The notes: a model not told the origin generated them from the letters alone. A DNA stretch of 10,964 nucleotides from an uncultured Oscillospiraceae bacterium (GCA_900549055.1 URNB01000067.1:1-10964), one strand, 5' to 3'; positions 1 to 7,758 are shown, counted from the first letter of the stretch. A program made the numbers and translations.

Positions 1-103
1 AGGAAAAAATCCTGATTCTTCTCGAGGATGAGAGCGGAAGTTTAGCACTCTAACCAACGGGGAGTCCCGCGTCAAATGACGCGGGCGGGGCAATAATTGT
101 CAA
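1..103 (+). mobile_element. Putative right end of an IS200/IS605-family (TnpB-type) element
   Basis: A reading frame enters from the left edge (positions 3-53) and ends in TAA. It is followed 12 bases later by a near-perfect palindrome (66-85) and then by TCAA at 100-103. IS200/IS605 elements are known to end this way: the tnpB stop, a subterminal hairpin preceded by a GGGAGTCCC-like string, and a short cleavage tetranucleotide (TCAA in IS608 and ISDra2). In these elements the same stretch forms the 3' scaffold of the TnpB guide (omega) RNA, and the guide starts just beyond the end. The frame here is only 16 codons, too short to identify as TnpB on its own, so the call rests on architecture. 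The exact end is uncertain: the carboxypeptidase-like reading seems to begin near 90, before the TCAA. The left end of the element lies outside the window. Confidence 0.42.
66..85. repeat. Near-perfect 9-bp inverted repeat (GC-rich hairpin)
   Basis: CCCGCGTCA at 66-74 is the exact reverse complement of TGACGCGGG at 77-85, with AA between. As RNA or single-stranded DNA this gives an 8-bp stem with a 4-base loop. No T-run follows on either strand, so it is not a typical intrinsic terminator. Its place 12 bases after a stop codon and 15 bases before TCAA fits an IS605-type subterminal hairpin. Confidence 0.8.
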
Positions 104-836
104 TTTAAGCACCCACAAGGTCACAGCCGCACGCAATGCTGAGGAGCGCCTTTATCCCGCTTCAACTACTAAAATTATGACCGTTTTAGTCGCGCAGGAA
201 AATATAAAAAGCTACGATGATACCTTTACAATGACCACCGATATTACAGATCCGTTATATGTTGCCGAGGCCACCGTAGCGGGCTTTTCGAGCGGCGAGG
301 TCATTAAAATGACCGATTTGTTCTATGGCACGATTTTACCGTCGGGCGCTGACGCGGCGATCGCTCTCGCAATCAAAATTTCAGGCAGTGAGGCGCAGTT
401 TGTCGAGCTGATGAATAAAAAGGTTAAGGAATTGGGGCTTAAAAATACTCATTTCACAAATGTAACCGGGCTGTTTGATAAGAATCATTACACCACGGCT
501 TACGATATGGCAATAATACTTGAAGCCGCAATCAGAGATCCGCTTTGCCGTAAAATTCTTTCCACATATCAGTATAAAAGCGCCCCGACCAATAAGCACC
601 CCGACGGGCTGCCGATGAGCGCCACACTGTTTAATTATATGTACGGCACCGAACCTGAAACCGCAACCATTATCGGCGGCAAAACAGGCTTTGTTAACGA
701 ATCGGGCTTCTGTATTGCGTCCTTCGGAAAAAACAATACCACCGAAAACGAATACATAGTTGTAACCCTTAAAAATTCCTCGCGCTGGCCCGCGATTCAC
801 GGACAGATAAATCTATACAGGCAATTCGTTGTTTAA
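90..836 (+). pseudogene. D-alanyl-D-alanine carboxypeptidase (peptidase S11), 5' end missing
   Basis: Enzymes of this family remove the terminal D-alanine from peptidoglycan pentapeptides outside the membrane and so control cross-linking. Family-like reading begins near 90 (AIIVN). The serine-nucleophile motif STTK is encoded at 162-173 and the KTG motif at 681-689. The second motif reads SGA at 342-350 where SxN is usual. The frame is open only from 54, and there is no ATG, GTG or TTG before the ATG at 177. That ATG lies after the catalytic Ser and Lys, so a protein started there would be dead. The start codon and signal peptide are missing, most likely displaced by the element at the left edge. 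The catalytic domain runs to the C-terminus; there is no PBP5-type C-terminal domain or membrane anchor. The family assignment is secure. Whether any functional product is made is doubtful. Confidence 0.8.
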
Positions 837-857
837 CGAGCGTTTTGGAGGTATAAA

Positions 858-1442
858 ATGCGAAGAAAATTATTTAATTTTTTAACATCTGCAGCCATCG
901 TAATATCGTTATTATCCTTAACCTCCTGCAATAAATACAATAAGGTCACGCAATACGAGGATACCAAGGATATAATATATAACAATACAAAATATATTCG
1001 TACTGAGCACAGCACATGGATCTGTGATTACGAAAAGCTGTCCAAAATCGGCTGGACTTGGTTTCTCCCGCCGATAGCCGTATCTGCATTTTATTCCGAT
1101 AATACAGACTCTCCGGATTTTATTTATTGCCCGCGCGGCGGCAGTGTCTGGCTGAGGGACGGGTATGATTATGAGCAGGAGATATTTGAAATAGACAATA
1201 CCGATATTAAGACGGTGTTCGCCGATGTTTTTTCAGATGAATCGGTTGAATATTTTGATTTTTTTGAAGAAGAGACATCCAAATTTACCTGGCATCCTGC
1301 CGCACATCCCGAGCTTAAAAACTATCCGGATATTTTTGAAAAGAACGGATTGTATTATATTAGATTTGCAGATGAAGGAGAAGGATACTTAATTAAAGAC
1401 TCTTTTCTCAAGATTTTACGCGATAATAATATATTACAGTAG
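858..1442 (+). CDS. Unrecognised secreted lipoprotein
   Basis: The 194-residue product starts with a lipoprotein signal peptide: MRRK, a hydrophobic stretch at about residues 6-20, and the lipobox LTSC with the lipidated Cys at residue 24. It should be anchored on the outer face of the cytoplasmic membrane. The ATG has a strong GGAGG 6 bases upstream (847-851). The mature part is acidic and rich in aromatic residues (Trp, Tyr, Phe), for example WTWFLPP and EYFDFFEEE, with no catalytic motif I recognise. It starts 21 bases after the carboxypeptidase stop and was probably co-transcribed with it, so a cell-envelope role is possible. With the carboxypeptidase 5' end displaced, its promoter may also be displaced. 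I cannot assign a family. Confidence 0.8.
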   Translation: MRRKLFNFLTSAAIVISLLSLTSCNKYNKVTQYEDTKDIIYNNTKYIRTEHSTWICDYEKLSKIGWTWFLPPIAVSAFYSDNTDSPDFIYCPRGGSVWLRDGYDYEQEIFEIDNTDIKTVFADVFSDESVEYFDFFEEETSKFTWHPAAHPELKNYPDIFEKNGLYYIRFADEGEGYLIKDSFLKILRDNNILQ

Positions 1443-1459
1443 TATTTATTAAAAGACGC

Positions 1460-1495
1460 CTGTTTCTCGCCTTTGTTACCAAAGGCGAGAAACAG
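1460..1495. terminator. Perfect 16-bp hairpin, possible terminator or translational lock
   Basis: The arms 1460-1475 and 1480-1495 are exact reverse complements around the loop TTAC. The hairpin lies 17 bases after the lipoprotein stop and so is placed to end plus-strand transcription, but no T-run follows on that strand. On the minus strand a TTTT appears 5 bases beyond the stem, although no minus-strand gene lies to its right nearby. The 3' arm holds the only SD-like sequence (AAAGGCGAG) before the ATG at 1496, so it could instead mask initiation of the next gene. Confidence 0.5.
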
Positions 1496-2215
1496 ATGCG
1501 ATATAATAATCAGCGTTTTGATGATTTTTTATTGCATTTTGTGTCTTGGAAAGAAACGGTAATTATTGTGAGAAAAATTATTGAACAATTTTGTGGTTTA
1601 CAAAATAAAAGCAACCTATATTCGGATAACAAAACCTTGATGATTTTATATTCTGCCTTTACGCTCTTTTTTGTAATAATAACTACATTGCTGGAAAGCT
1701 ATAAAACGCAAAACACTTTTTTATTAATGTTTTGTTTTCCTTTTGCGGTTTCTGTTTTAATTTTTGCATTATGGTTGCGAAAGAGCAAGCAAAGGACTTC
1801 CTATGAACAATATTTTGTTTTTCAAGGCACTGTTACTTTAGCGATATCATTTATTTGGTTATTCTTATCTTTTTTTAATATTTATTCGAAAAGATTGGGG
1901 TTTTCGTGGTTTTACATTTGTGGATTATCCTTCGGTCTTGCGTTCACTTTGTTTTTTTCGTTTTTAAGAGCCATTAAATGGAAGCGTTATATAACAGGAA
2001 AAACAAAAGAATATAATCAATCTTTCAATATTAGAATTGTTAGTATATCAATTTTTTTATTGTTAATTTGTAGTTCCTTTTTAAAAAAAATTGATAAATT
2101 AGTTCTATATAAAATGTTGATCGGAGGATTATTTGTTTTGTTTTTTATATTTTTAACTATAGCATTAAATATGTTTGTAAACTATCATATTGTTAAAAAA
2201 TATTATCGACAATAA
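1496..2215 (+). CDS. AT-rich multi-pass membrane protein, unrecognised
   Basis: The 239-residue protein has a soluble N-terminus of about 47 residues and then six likely membrane helices, at about residues 48-66, 73-95, 106-131, 134-156, 179-198 and 206-230. It ends in a basic tail (HIVKKYY). No enzyme or transporter motif is visible. The DNA is markedly more AT-rich than the genes on either side, with many T-runs and TTT/TTA/AAA/ATT codons, which suggests separate acquisition. The start is uncertain. The ATG at 1496 touches the end of the 16-bp hairpin and has only a weak SD-like AAAGGCGAG inside the stem. GTG at 1568 and ATG at 1640 are in-frame alternatives; the latter removes most of the soluble N-terminus. 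Four bases... after its stop lies a remnant of an RHS-repeat gene. AT-rich membrane proteins beside RHS tips are often immunity proteins for the toxin tip, but that role is only an inference here. Confidence 0.65.
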   Translation: MRYNNQRFDDFLLHFVSWKETVIIVRKIIEQFCGLQNKSNLYSDNKTLMILYSAFTLFFVIITTLLESYKTQNTFLLMFCFPFAVSVLIFALWLRKSKQRTSYEQYFVFQGTVTLAISFIWLFLSFFNIYSKRLGFSWFYICGLSFGLAFTLFFSFLRAIKWKRYITGKTKEYNQSFNIRIVSISIFLLLICSSFLKKIDKLVLYKMLIGGLFVLFFIFLTIALNMFVNYHIVKKYYRQ

Positions 2216-2218
2216 GAT

Positions 2219-2338
2219 ATGATAATTCTTTCACATACAGAAGAAAGCTATAATTATGACGCTGCGGGCAATATCACATCCTGCATCGTAAGCAGCGGTT
2301 CAAACACCTTTGTTTACGATCTGAACAGCGTTAAATAA
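2219..2338 (+). pseudogene. Remnant of an RHS/YD-repeat protein
   Basis: A 39-codon frame beginning at ATG 2219 contains YNYDAAGNITS and, after a short linker, TFVYDLNS. Both match the YD-repeat pattern (YxYDxxGNxxS), and the spacing fits successive RHS repeats. RHS proteins are large, cell-surface or secreted, and often carry C-terminal toxins. Here fewer than two repeats remain and a TAA ends the frame, so this is a fragment of a much larger gene. The start has no ribosome binding site and follows the membrane protein stop at once. It is probably a relic left by recombination or by turnover of RHS tip cassettes. Confidence 0.6.
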
Positions 2339-2364
2339 GAAAAAAATTGAGAATCCCTTCCCCC

Positions 2365-2408
2365 AATTGCGTGAAACTTTTCTTTCACGCAATTATATAT
2401 ATTTTTTT
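2365..2408 (+). terminator. Rho-independent terminator, plus strand
   Basis: The arms AATTGCGTGAAA (2365-2376) and TTTCACGCAATT (2383-2394) pair perfectly over 12 bp around the loop CTTTTC. A short AT stretch and then a run of seven T (2402-2408) follow. It sits 26 bases after the RHS remnant and ends plus-strand transcription before it meets the oncoming minus-strand operon. Confidence 0.85.
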
Positions 2409-2474
2409 ATAGAGGTATCTTTTTCATGAGTACCTCTGTTTCCCACCGAAATTGTACAATAAAATAAAACAACG

Positions 2475-2527
2475 AAAATATAAAAATCCGTATCGAAATT
2501 CCTACACTGTTGTTTCGATACGGATTT
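2475..2527 (-). terminator. Rho-independent terminator of the phage late operon
   Basis: The arms 2484-2498 and 2513-2527 are exact 15-base reverse complements around a 14-base loop. Read on the minus strand, the stem begins 4 bases after the stop of the GHL10 lipoprotein gene and is followed by TTTTTATATTTT. This marks the 3' end of the minus-strand operon and shows that the lipoprotein gene is its last member. Confidence 0.85.
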
Positions 2528-2531
2528 AAGT

Positions 2532-3753
2532 CTATTGCACGGATTGCTGCTGCTGTGAATTTGTTGCCGCTGTTGCTTCCTTAATTTTATCAAGCTGCTC
2601 ATGCGCCTGTTCGGAATCCGAAAAAACCGATGTATACGAAAACAATACATAACCTGTTACCGCTTCACTGTCAAGACAAGCCTTGATTTGCCGCGCCACA
2701 ATATCTGTGCCGTTTTTCCATTCGGCTGAATCGGGCTCGCTGTCTGTACCGAGCTTATACGGCGCCAAGCCGACGGCAAGCTTTACCGCCTTGTTTTCGG
2801 CGGCAAGCTCTGCCCAACTGTCCATAAGGTTATCGAAGCGAAATTCCCGGGTTGGATATTCAAATCCGAAATACAGCTGCGGTATTATTGTATCGACAAT
2901 GCTGTCTTTCACCCATAATTTGACATCTGCATAGTATTCCGAATAATTTTTCTCAATTGACGCCGCCGGGCTGATTGAAAAATCCACCCTTTCGCCGCCT
3001 ATTGATTTTATTGCGGCGCGGCAGCCCGCAAGCAGCGTGTTTACATTCGCTCTCCGCCAGTCGTCAAGAGCTATCGGATTTTTAGCGTCGGCGCAATATT
3101 TTTCATAGCTTGCTTTATCAAAGGCGGCATCGGTCGTGGGATAAAAATAATCGTCAAAATGCACTCCGTCCACCGTATATTTTGACAAAAGCTCCCTTAT
3201 ACCGTTTATTATAAGCTCCCGCACTGCGCTTTCGGCGGGGTTTAAATATATCCCGCCGAAGCGCACCACATTTACATCGTTTTCAGTATTATCATCGTTA
3301 AGCCATTTTATAAGCGGGACTGTCCTTATCAAGCGCGGTTATATCGTCTGAGGCGGCATTTACCCTGTAGGGATTTATCCAGGCATGAATTTTTATTCCG
3401 TTGCTTCGGCATTCATCCACGGCATATTCGAACGGATCATAGTCAAGCTCTTTCGCAAATTTATTCTGCGGAAAATAATCGGATTTAAAGAGCGAATCAC
3501 AGTGCGAGCGGATATGTAAATAAATTTCGCCTAGTCCCGCTTCCCTGCAGCTTTGAATCACCCTGTCAAATTCCGCCCTAAAGCCGTTTTCGCTTTTGAG
3601 CATTGAGTTTACCTCGCTGTACGAAATCCACACCCCGCCCGATGAAACACCGATATTTTCGGAGCGCTCTTCCCTATTGCCCGAAGAATTGCGCGTCGGT
3701 GCACACCCTGCCAGTGTAAGAATGCAAATCAAACAGATAAAAAACCTTTTCAT
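2532..3753 (-). pseudogene. GHL10 (DUF187) glycosyl-hydrolase-like lipoprotein, one-base frameshift
   Basis: Two overlapping minus-strand frames, 3753 to 3298 and then 3332 to 2532, make one family member of about 406 residues when one A is dropped from the A4 run at 3306-3309. The join reads SPAYK then WLNDD. The signal peptide ends in LAGC (Cys17), so it is a lipoprotein. GHL10 motifs appear in order: HAWINPYR (123-130), DGVHFDDYFYP (about 195-205 of the joined protein) and DTIIPQLYF (about 287-295). The tail is Gln-rich. The family includes E. coli DigH (YddW), which cleaves peptide-free peptidoglycan strands; substrate here is unproved. The ATG lies one base after the nozzle gene stop, with its GAGAGG site inside that gene's last codons, so it is translated from the phage operon. 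As written, the first frame ends at residue 151, before the DDYFYP motif. Sequencing error or real decay are both possible. Confidence 0.8.
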
Positions 3754-3754
3754 A

Positions 3755-5812
3755 TTATGCCTCTCTGTAATTTATTGATATCTCCCCTATTTCCATACCG
3801 CAGTCTGCCTCAAATTCCAGACCGAGTGCTCTTACCGCCCCTATATGCGGTATAATTCGGAGGACATTAAGCTCTGCGGCACAGTAGCTGCTGTCGGTCA
3901 GATCTACCGATATCTCCTCTTCGCCTCCGCCGCTGAGCCTTATTTTAAGCCGTCCGCCGCAAGCGGCGGTGAGAGATATGCTTTCAATATGCTTTTTATG
4001 CGTCAGCGTGCCGAAATCAAAGCTTTTGGCTGTAAAGCGGGATGAATACGGAACGCTGCTTATTACCGTCCCTGAGGCTCCGCCCGTAATATCGGTATCG
4101 GCGTTTAAAGCCCCGTCGGCTGCATAATAAAGCACCCTGCCATCACTTCCGACGCATATATAACGGCGATTCGCCCCCGAAGCAATCATATCTATCGGGC
4201 GGCACTTTTCATATTTGCGGACATAATATTGCCGACTCCCCTTTTCGGAATTAAAATGCATTATCAACACCCTGCCGCCGAGCATAAGCCAATATTTGCC
4301 GCTTTCGCCGAATGCGGCTGCTGTCTTTATTTCGGAAGAACCGATACTGTCAAGAAGTTTTTCCGCCTGTTTCGATAATTCGGTAACCTTACCTGTAGCC
4401 GAATTCACGGTATAGATTTTTCTGTCTCCCGAAAGCCAGACGGGATAGCTTCCGCACAGAACGCAGACTCGGCTGTTAACGCAGCCTATATCCGCCTGCT
4501 TTGCCTGCGAAAAGGTATCGCTGTCATAGAAGACGGAATCGTCATCCGCGAGCAGCGAGCCTGTATTCAAGGCGTTTCCGCTGTTCAGCTTCACCTTGTA
4601 TACGGCATTTTCCTTAAACGCGAGGATTCCGTTTTTAGTCGGCAGAAGCGCATTTATTCCGCTGCCGGTCTCCCCTATAATTGAAGTGTTTTTCTCGGAG
4701 AAATATAACGGGTTTGAATATGCGACCGAATAGATCTTCCCGTTTTCGGAGCCGCCCGAAAAAATAAGCTTTGAATCGTATACGGCGCAACAGGTAAGGG
4801 TGCATATCTCCCGAAGCTCTTCATTCGCGGCGCTTTTCCCCGCACGGACGCATATGTTATTTTCATGGTACATAGACATTGCCGGTACGGGATAATCCTT
4901 GTTATCCGCTCCAGTAAAATAAACTATACCTTTGCTGCGATCAACACGCATTGTTATTTCCGCCGTATAAAATGTCTGCGTATCACTGACGGCATCGGGC
5001 ATTATCACCCACTCGGTATAATCGGTAAGGCTTGTGTATATTCTGCAGGTCACCGATTCGTTCGCAAGCCCGCTGTACGGCAGCCGAAAGGAGGTTGAGC
5101 TTCCGTCCGATGTAAAATACGCCTTAAAACGCGTTGTGAGGATGTTTCTTGCTTCCAAAAGCTTCGGAGACGCAGTGTATGCCAAATTGGTCGACTTTGC
5201 GGTTTCGTAATTGTTTCCTCTTCCGTTTATCATGACCACAGGCTCATAAAAATCCGTGACCGGCAGCCAGGCGGTCATCGCCTTGTTTACTTCGTAAACC
5301 TTATAGCTGTATTCGGAATGATTATATTCGTTCCTTGCCGTAACAAGAGCGAAAATTCCCCCGCCCTTTATCGGTGCGCCGCCGTAAAACAGAATACTGT
5401 ACGGCGTGTAAAATGTGTCGTCGCTCACACGGCTGAAGCTTATCTGCCCAACGGCTGAGGCAGAGCCGTCTGCGTCCAGTAAAAGCACCGAATAAACATA
5501 ATTTGAATTGCCGTCATATGTCTGCTCATAGGCAATGCGTTTATTCCTGCCGTTAATAAACGCAGTTGCCCCCGTAACGGTATACCCGATATCCTCCGCA
5601 TAGGAATCGGTTTCGTTTTTGATTATATCATACTCATCTGCCGAAAGTCCAGCCCTTGTTTTTAAAACGCCGTCCGCAAATTCTACATTTTCCGCAGAGG
5701 AAAGCTCGTTATCGGCAATATTGTGCGGCGCAGCCGAGAAATTCACGCCGCCGTCAAGGCTTTTTATACGGCAGCATTTCTCACGCCTTTCGCCGAGTGA
5801 AGTAAATTTCAT
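3755..5812 (-). CDS. Phage tail nozzle/hub-like protein
   Basis: The 685-residue protein is probably the ring that closes the neck below the portal in short-tailed phages (like T7 gp12 or P22 gp10). Residues 18-58 read SLDGGVNFS, IADNE, NVEFADGVLKTRAGL, the typical N-terminal arm of such proteins, where an under-strand lists contact residues before a DGV-R-G motif. The middle is a series of beta-rich segments with GGS/SGD turns. The C-terminal region (about 585-685: SFDFGT, KKHIESISL, EISINYRE) resembles the terminal beta domain of nozzle proteins. Length is near T7 gp12 (about 790) and above P22 gp10 (about 470). Its ATG overlaps the adaptor stop as TAATG, so translation is coupled; a GGAGG lies 13 bases upstream. 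An alternative is a minor tail or stabilisation protein. The assignment comes from motif pattern and gene order. Confidence 0.6.
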   Translation of the reverse strand: MKFTSLGERREKCCRIKSLDGGVNFSAAPHNIADNELSSAENVEFADGVLKTRAGLSADEYDIIKNETDSYAEDIGYTVTGATAFINGRNKRIAYEQTYDGNSNYVYSVLLLDADGSASAVGQISFSRVSDDTFYTPYSILFYGGAPIKGGGIFALVTARNEYNHSEYSYKVYEVNKAMTAWLPVTDFYEPVVMINGRGNNYETAKSTNLAYTASPKLLEARNILTTRFKAYFTSDGSSTSFRLPYSGLANESVTCRIYTSLTDYTEWVIMPDAVSDTQTFYTAEITMRVDRSKGIVYFTGADNKDYPVPAMSMYHENNICVRAGKSAANEELREICTLTCCAVYDSKLIFSGGSENGKIYSVAYSNPLYFSEKNTSIIGETGSGINALLPTKNGILAFKENAVYKVKLNSGNALNTGSLLADDDSVFYDSDTFSQAKQADIGCVNSRVCVLCGSYPVWLSGDRKIYTVNSATGKVTELSKQAEKLLDSIGSSEIKTAAAFGESGKYWLMLGGRVLIMHFNSEKGSRQYYVRKYEKCRPIDMIASGANRRYICVGSDGRVLYYAADGALNADTDITGGASGTVISSVPYSSRFTAKSFDFGTLTHKKHIESISLTAACGGRLKIRLSGGGEEEISVDLTDSSYCAAELNVLRIIPHIGAVRALGLEFEADCGMEIGEISINYREA

Positions 5813-6165
5813 TACTGCCCGTCCACCTCCGTCTGCGGCATTACATCCGCAATTATCGCTTTAGCTTTAAGAGATGATGCGCGCTTGGCATTGTAAAGCG
5901 CGGTAAAAATGCGGTTTTTTGAGCTGTCCCCCTCTATTAAGGATATAAGCATTGCAGTGCCGCAGGCAAGCGCTTCAAGCTGCTGCGTGTCGGCTTCAAG
6001 CTCATCTGATAAAGAGGAAATTTCCTGTATGTGCAGATCCGCCGCTATCTGTGATATCAGCTCTGCGCTCTGCTCCTCAAACCGCTGCCGCAGCGCCTCG
6101 TCGTTTAAAATATCGCCGTAACCGAGCAGCCGCATCGCTCTTTTGTATATGTCAAACGCTTTCAT
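5812..6165 (-). CDS. Putative head-tail adaptor (connector) protein
   Basis: The 117-residue protein appears mainly helical (MKAFDIYKRAMRLLGY, then long Leu/Ala/Glu-rich helices) with no membrane segment. Its size, helical make-up and place between portal and nozzle fit a ring adaptor that docks on the portal, like P22 gp4 or HK97 gp6-type connectors. The ATG overlaps the portal gene by 14 bases and has a strong GAGGAGG 6 bases upstream. The stop shares a base with the next start (TAATG). No diagnostic motif is visible, so the role rests on size and context. Confidence 0.55.
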   Translation of the reverse strand: MKAFDIYKRAMRLLGYGDILNDEALRQRFEEQSAELISQIAADLHIQEISSLSDELEADTQQLEALACGTAMLISLIEGDSSKNRIFTALYNAKRASSLKAKAIIADVMPQTEVDGQ

Positions 6166-7714
6166 CCCGTTCCTCCTCGCTTTCTTCCCTTAGTAAGCCC
6201 TGTCTGTCAGGTACGATACCGTCGGGCAGACGCTCTAAAAACTGCGTTTTGTTGATAATACCCTTTTCAAAAAGATTAAGCAGCGTGCTTACACACTCGC
6301 GCTCGCTGTAAACAGTACCCGTTCCCACTTCGATTTTGGCGTTTATAATAAGCCCGCGAAGCCTTTCGGAATCAAAAGCAAAGTATTTCACTCCGTCCGA
6401 ATCCTTTATCTTTATTCCGCGTTTTCCGTAGCAGGCTATCCAGAAATCCGCCCATATTCTCGAAATATCCTCCGCAAATGAATAAAAACGGTTTTTAACT
6501 ATCTGCAGCGGCATAATCGCGGCATTCTGCATGGTTATAAGCGCGGTTGCGTTATCCGCGCGGCTGTCGCCGAGCGCTACCTCATTTGCACCGCTCTGCG
6601 TAAGCGTGTTGTCTATCAGCGCTTGCAGGCTTTGCTCGAAATTACGGCTGAAATCGGGCGGCGCAACATATTTAACCGCGCCGTTTACCTCCTCGCTGCT
6701 GCCGTAGACCTTAATTATTTGCCCCGGTTCGTTGGTAATGCCGTCGGGTACGGTATCGCCGTTTATCACCATCATCGGCATGCCGGTCGTCATGGCAGAC
6801 CATACGCTCGCGGTTATCATGCGGTTAATGGCTATCTGATTCGGTATTAAATAGGTTATCTCGCTTTCACCGTAAGCCAGTCCCCCTCTTTTCTCCCAGG
6901 AGAAAACCGCAAGCGGATAAAGCGAAAGTCCCGTCCCGAATTCCTTTCTTACCGTTGCGTTTTCGGTGACCTTTACACTTTTAATTGTATAGCCGCCGCC
7001 CGCTTTATATTCCTTAAAAAGCTTTGTGAAAACCGTAACCTTGCCGTCGTCGGAATCGTCCTCTATGGCACGCAGCTCGGAAATATCCGCCCCGTGTCGT
7101 CTGGCTTCCCTGAGCACCGCCTCTGTTTCACGGCAACTTGCAATAATAATATAGGGCTGCTGCTGAATATCCGAAATATACGGGTCGCCGAAATATACAT
7201 TTTCAACGCTCAAGACCTCGCAGGAAATATCTCCGTTTATCGGTATTCGGGATTCTCTGTCCGCATAAAGCCCGGTCTTAATGTCTCCGTTCCAATAGGT
7301 GTATAAAATTCCCGTGCCGCTGATGTAGGCGTTTCTGAGTGCCGAAGCATAAAGGGATGTAAGCCCTACCCGCTCTGCCGTGACGCTGTAATAATCGCCG
7401 AGCGCCGACATTGCGGTGTTTATTTCCCTTATCCTTTCGTCCTGTGCACTGCCGGAATTCGGAATGCCCTCGGCGGAAAACGTCACCGACAGCGGCGAAT
7501 TTAATATCTGCGACATTTTATAATCGCCTATTCGCTTTATTATGTTGTGCCGAACAAGCGGGCGGTCGTTTCCGCATTTGGCGCCGTACCACTGGTCGCC
7601 GATGTAAAAGCGCTCGTTTATGCGGTTCTGCTCGTAAAGCCCGCGTTTCCCGAGCGCCGATTTAAAATCGGCGGCCTTACGGTATTCTTCAAATATTTCA
7701 AAGGGTTTATTCAT
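6152..7714 (-). CDS. Phage portal protein
   Basis: The 520-residue protein should form the dodecameric ring at the capsid vertex through which DNA is packaged and ejected. Portal-like features: an N-terminal clip/wing region with INERFYIGDQW (32-42) and RHNIIKRIGDYKMSQIL (55-71); a segment GESEITYLIPNQIAINRM (282-299) typical of portal cores; and a long helical stem at about 354-440 containing DNATALITMQNAA (387-399) and PLQIVKNRF. The C-terminus is acidic (EESEEERDE). Length is within the usual 400-700. The ATG has an excellent AAAAGGAGG 7 bases upstream. It lies downstream of the capsid gene, whereas in many phages the portal precedes scaffold and capsid. Family and role are reasonably secure; the closest relative is not determined. 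Confidence 0.8.
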   Translation of the reverse strand: MNKPFEIFEEYRKAADFKSALGKRGLYEQNRINERFYIGDQWYGAKCGNDRPLVRHNIIKRIGDYKMSQILNSPLSVTFSAEGIPNSGSAQDERIREINTAMSALGDYYSVTAERVGLTSLYASALRNAYISGTGILYTYWNGDIKTGLYADRESRIPINGDISCEVLSVENVYFGDPYISDIQQQPYIIIASCRETEAVLREARRHGADISELRAIEDDSDDGKVTVFTKLFKEYKAGGGYTIKSVKVTENATVRKEFGTGLSLYPLAVFSWEKRGGLAYGESEITYLIPNQIAINRMITASVWSAMTTGMPMMVINGDTVPDGITNEPGQIIKVYGSSEEVNGAVKYVAPPDFSRNFEQSLQALIDNTLTQSGANEVALGDSRADNATALITMQNAAIMPLQIVKNRFYSFAEDISRIWADFWIACYGKRGIKIKDSDGVKYFAFDSERLRGLIINAKIEVGTGTVYSERECVSTLLNLFEKGIINKTQFLERLPDGIVPDRQGLLREESEEERDESV

Positions 7715-7738
7715 AAATTGACCTCCTTTTTTAAGTAA

Positions 7739-7758
7739 AGGGAGGGTTGCCCCTCCCT
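7739..7758 (-). promoter_or_regulatory. Hairpin between capsid and portal genes
   Basis: AGGGAGGG (7739-7746) and CCCTCCCT (7751-7758) pair over 8 bp around a 4-base loop, in the 65-base gap between the capsid stop and the portal start. On the minus strand the stem is followed by TTACTT and then A-rich sequence, not a clean T-run, so full termination is unlikely. It could attenuate read-through or protect the capsid message, lowering portal relative to capsid. Confidence 0.4.

Noticed and set aside
381..800. Open frame on the minus strand opposite the carboxypeptidase
   Set aside because: The plus strand carries the S11 motifs in the right order. The antisense frame has no motif or ribosome site.
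1502..1507. TATAAT resembling a -10 box at the start of the AT-rich gene
   Set aside because: No -35 element at proper spacing (the nearest TTGTTA is 23 bases away), and such strings are expected in very AT-rich DNA.
2411..2437. Seven-base inverted repeat AGAGGTA/TACCTCT between the two terminators
   Set aside because: The stem is short with a 13-base loop and lacks a following T-run; the two flanking terminators are far stronger.
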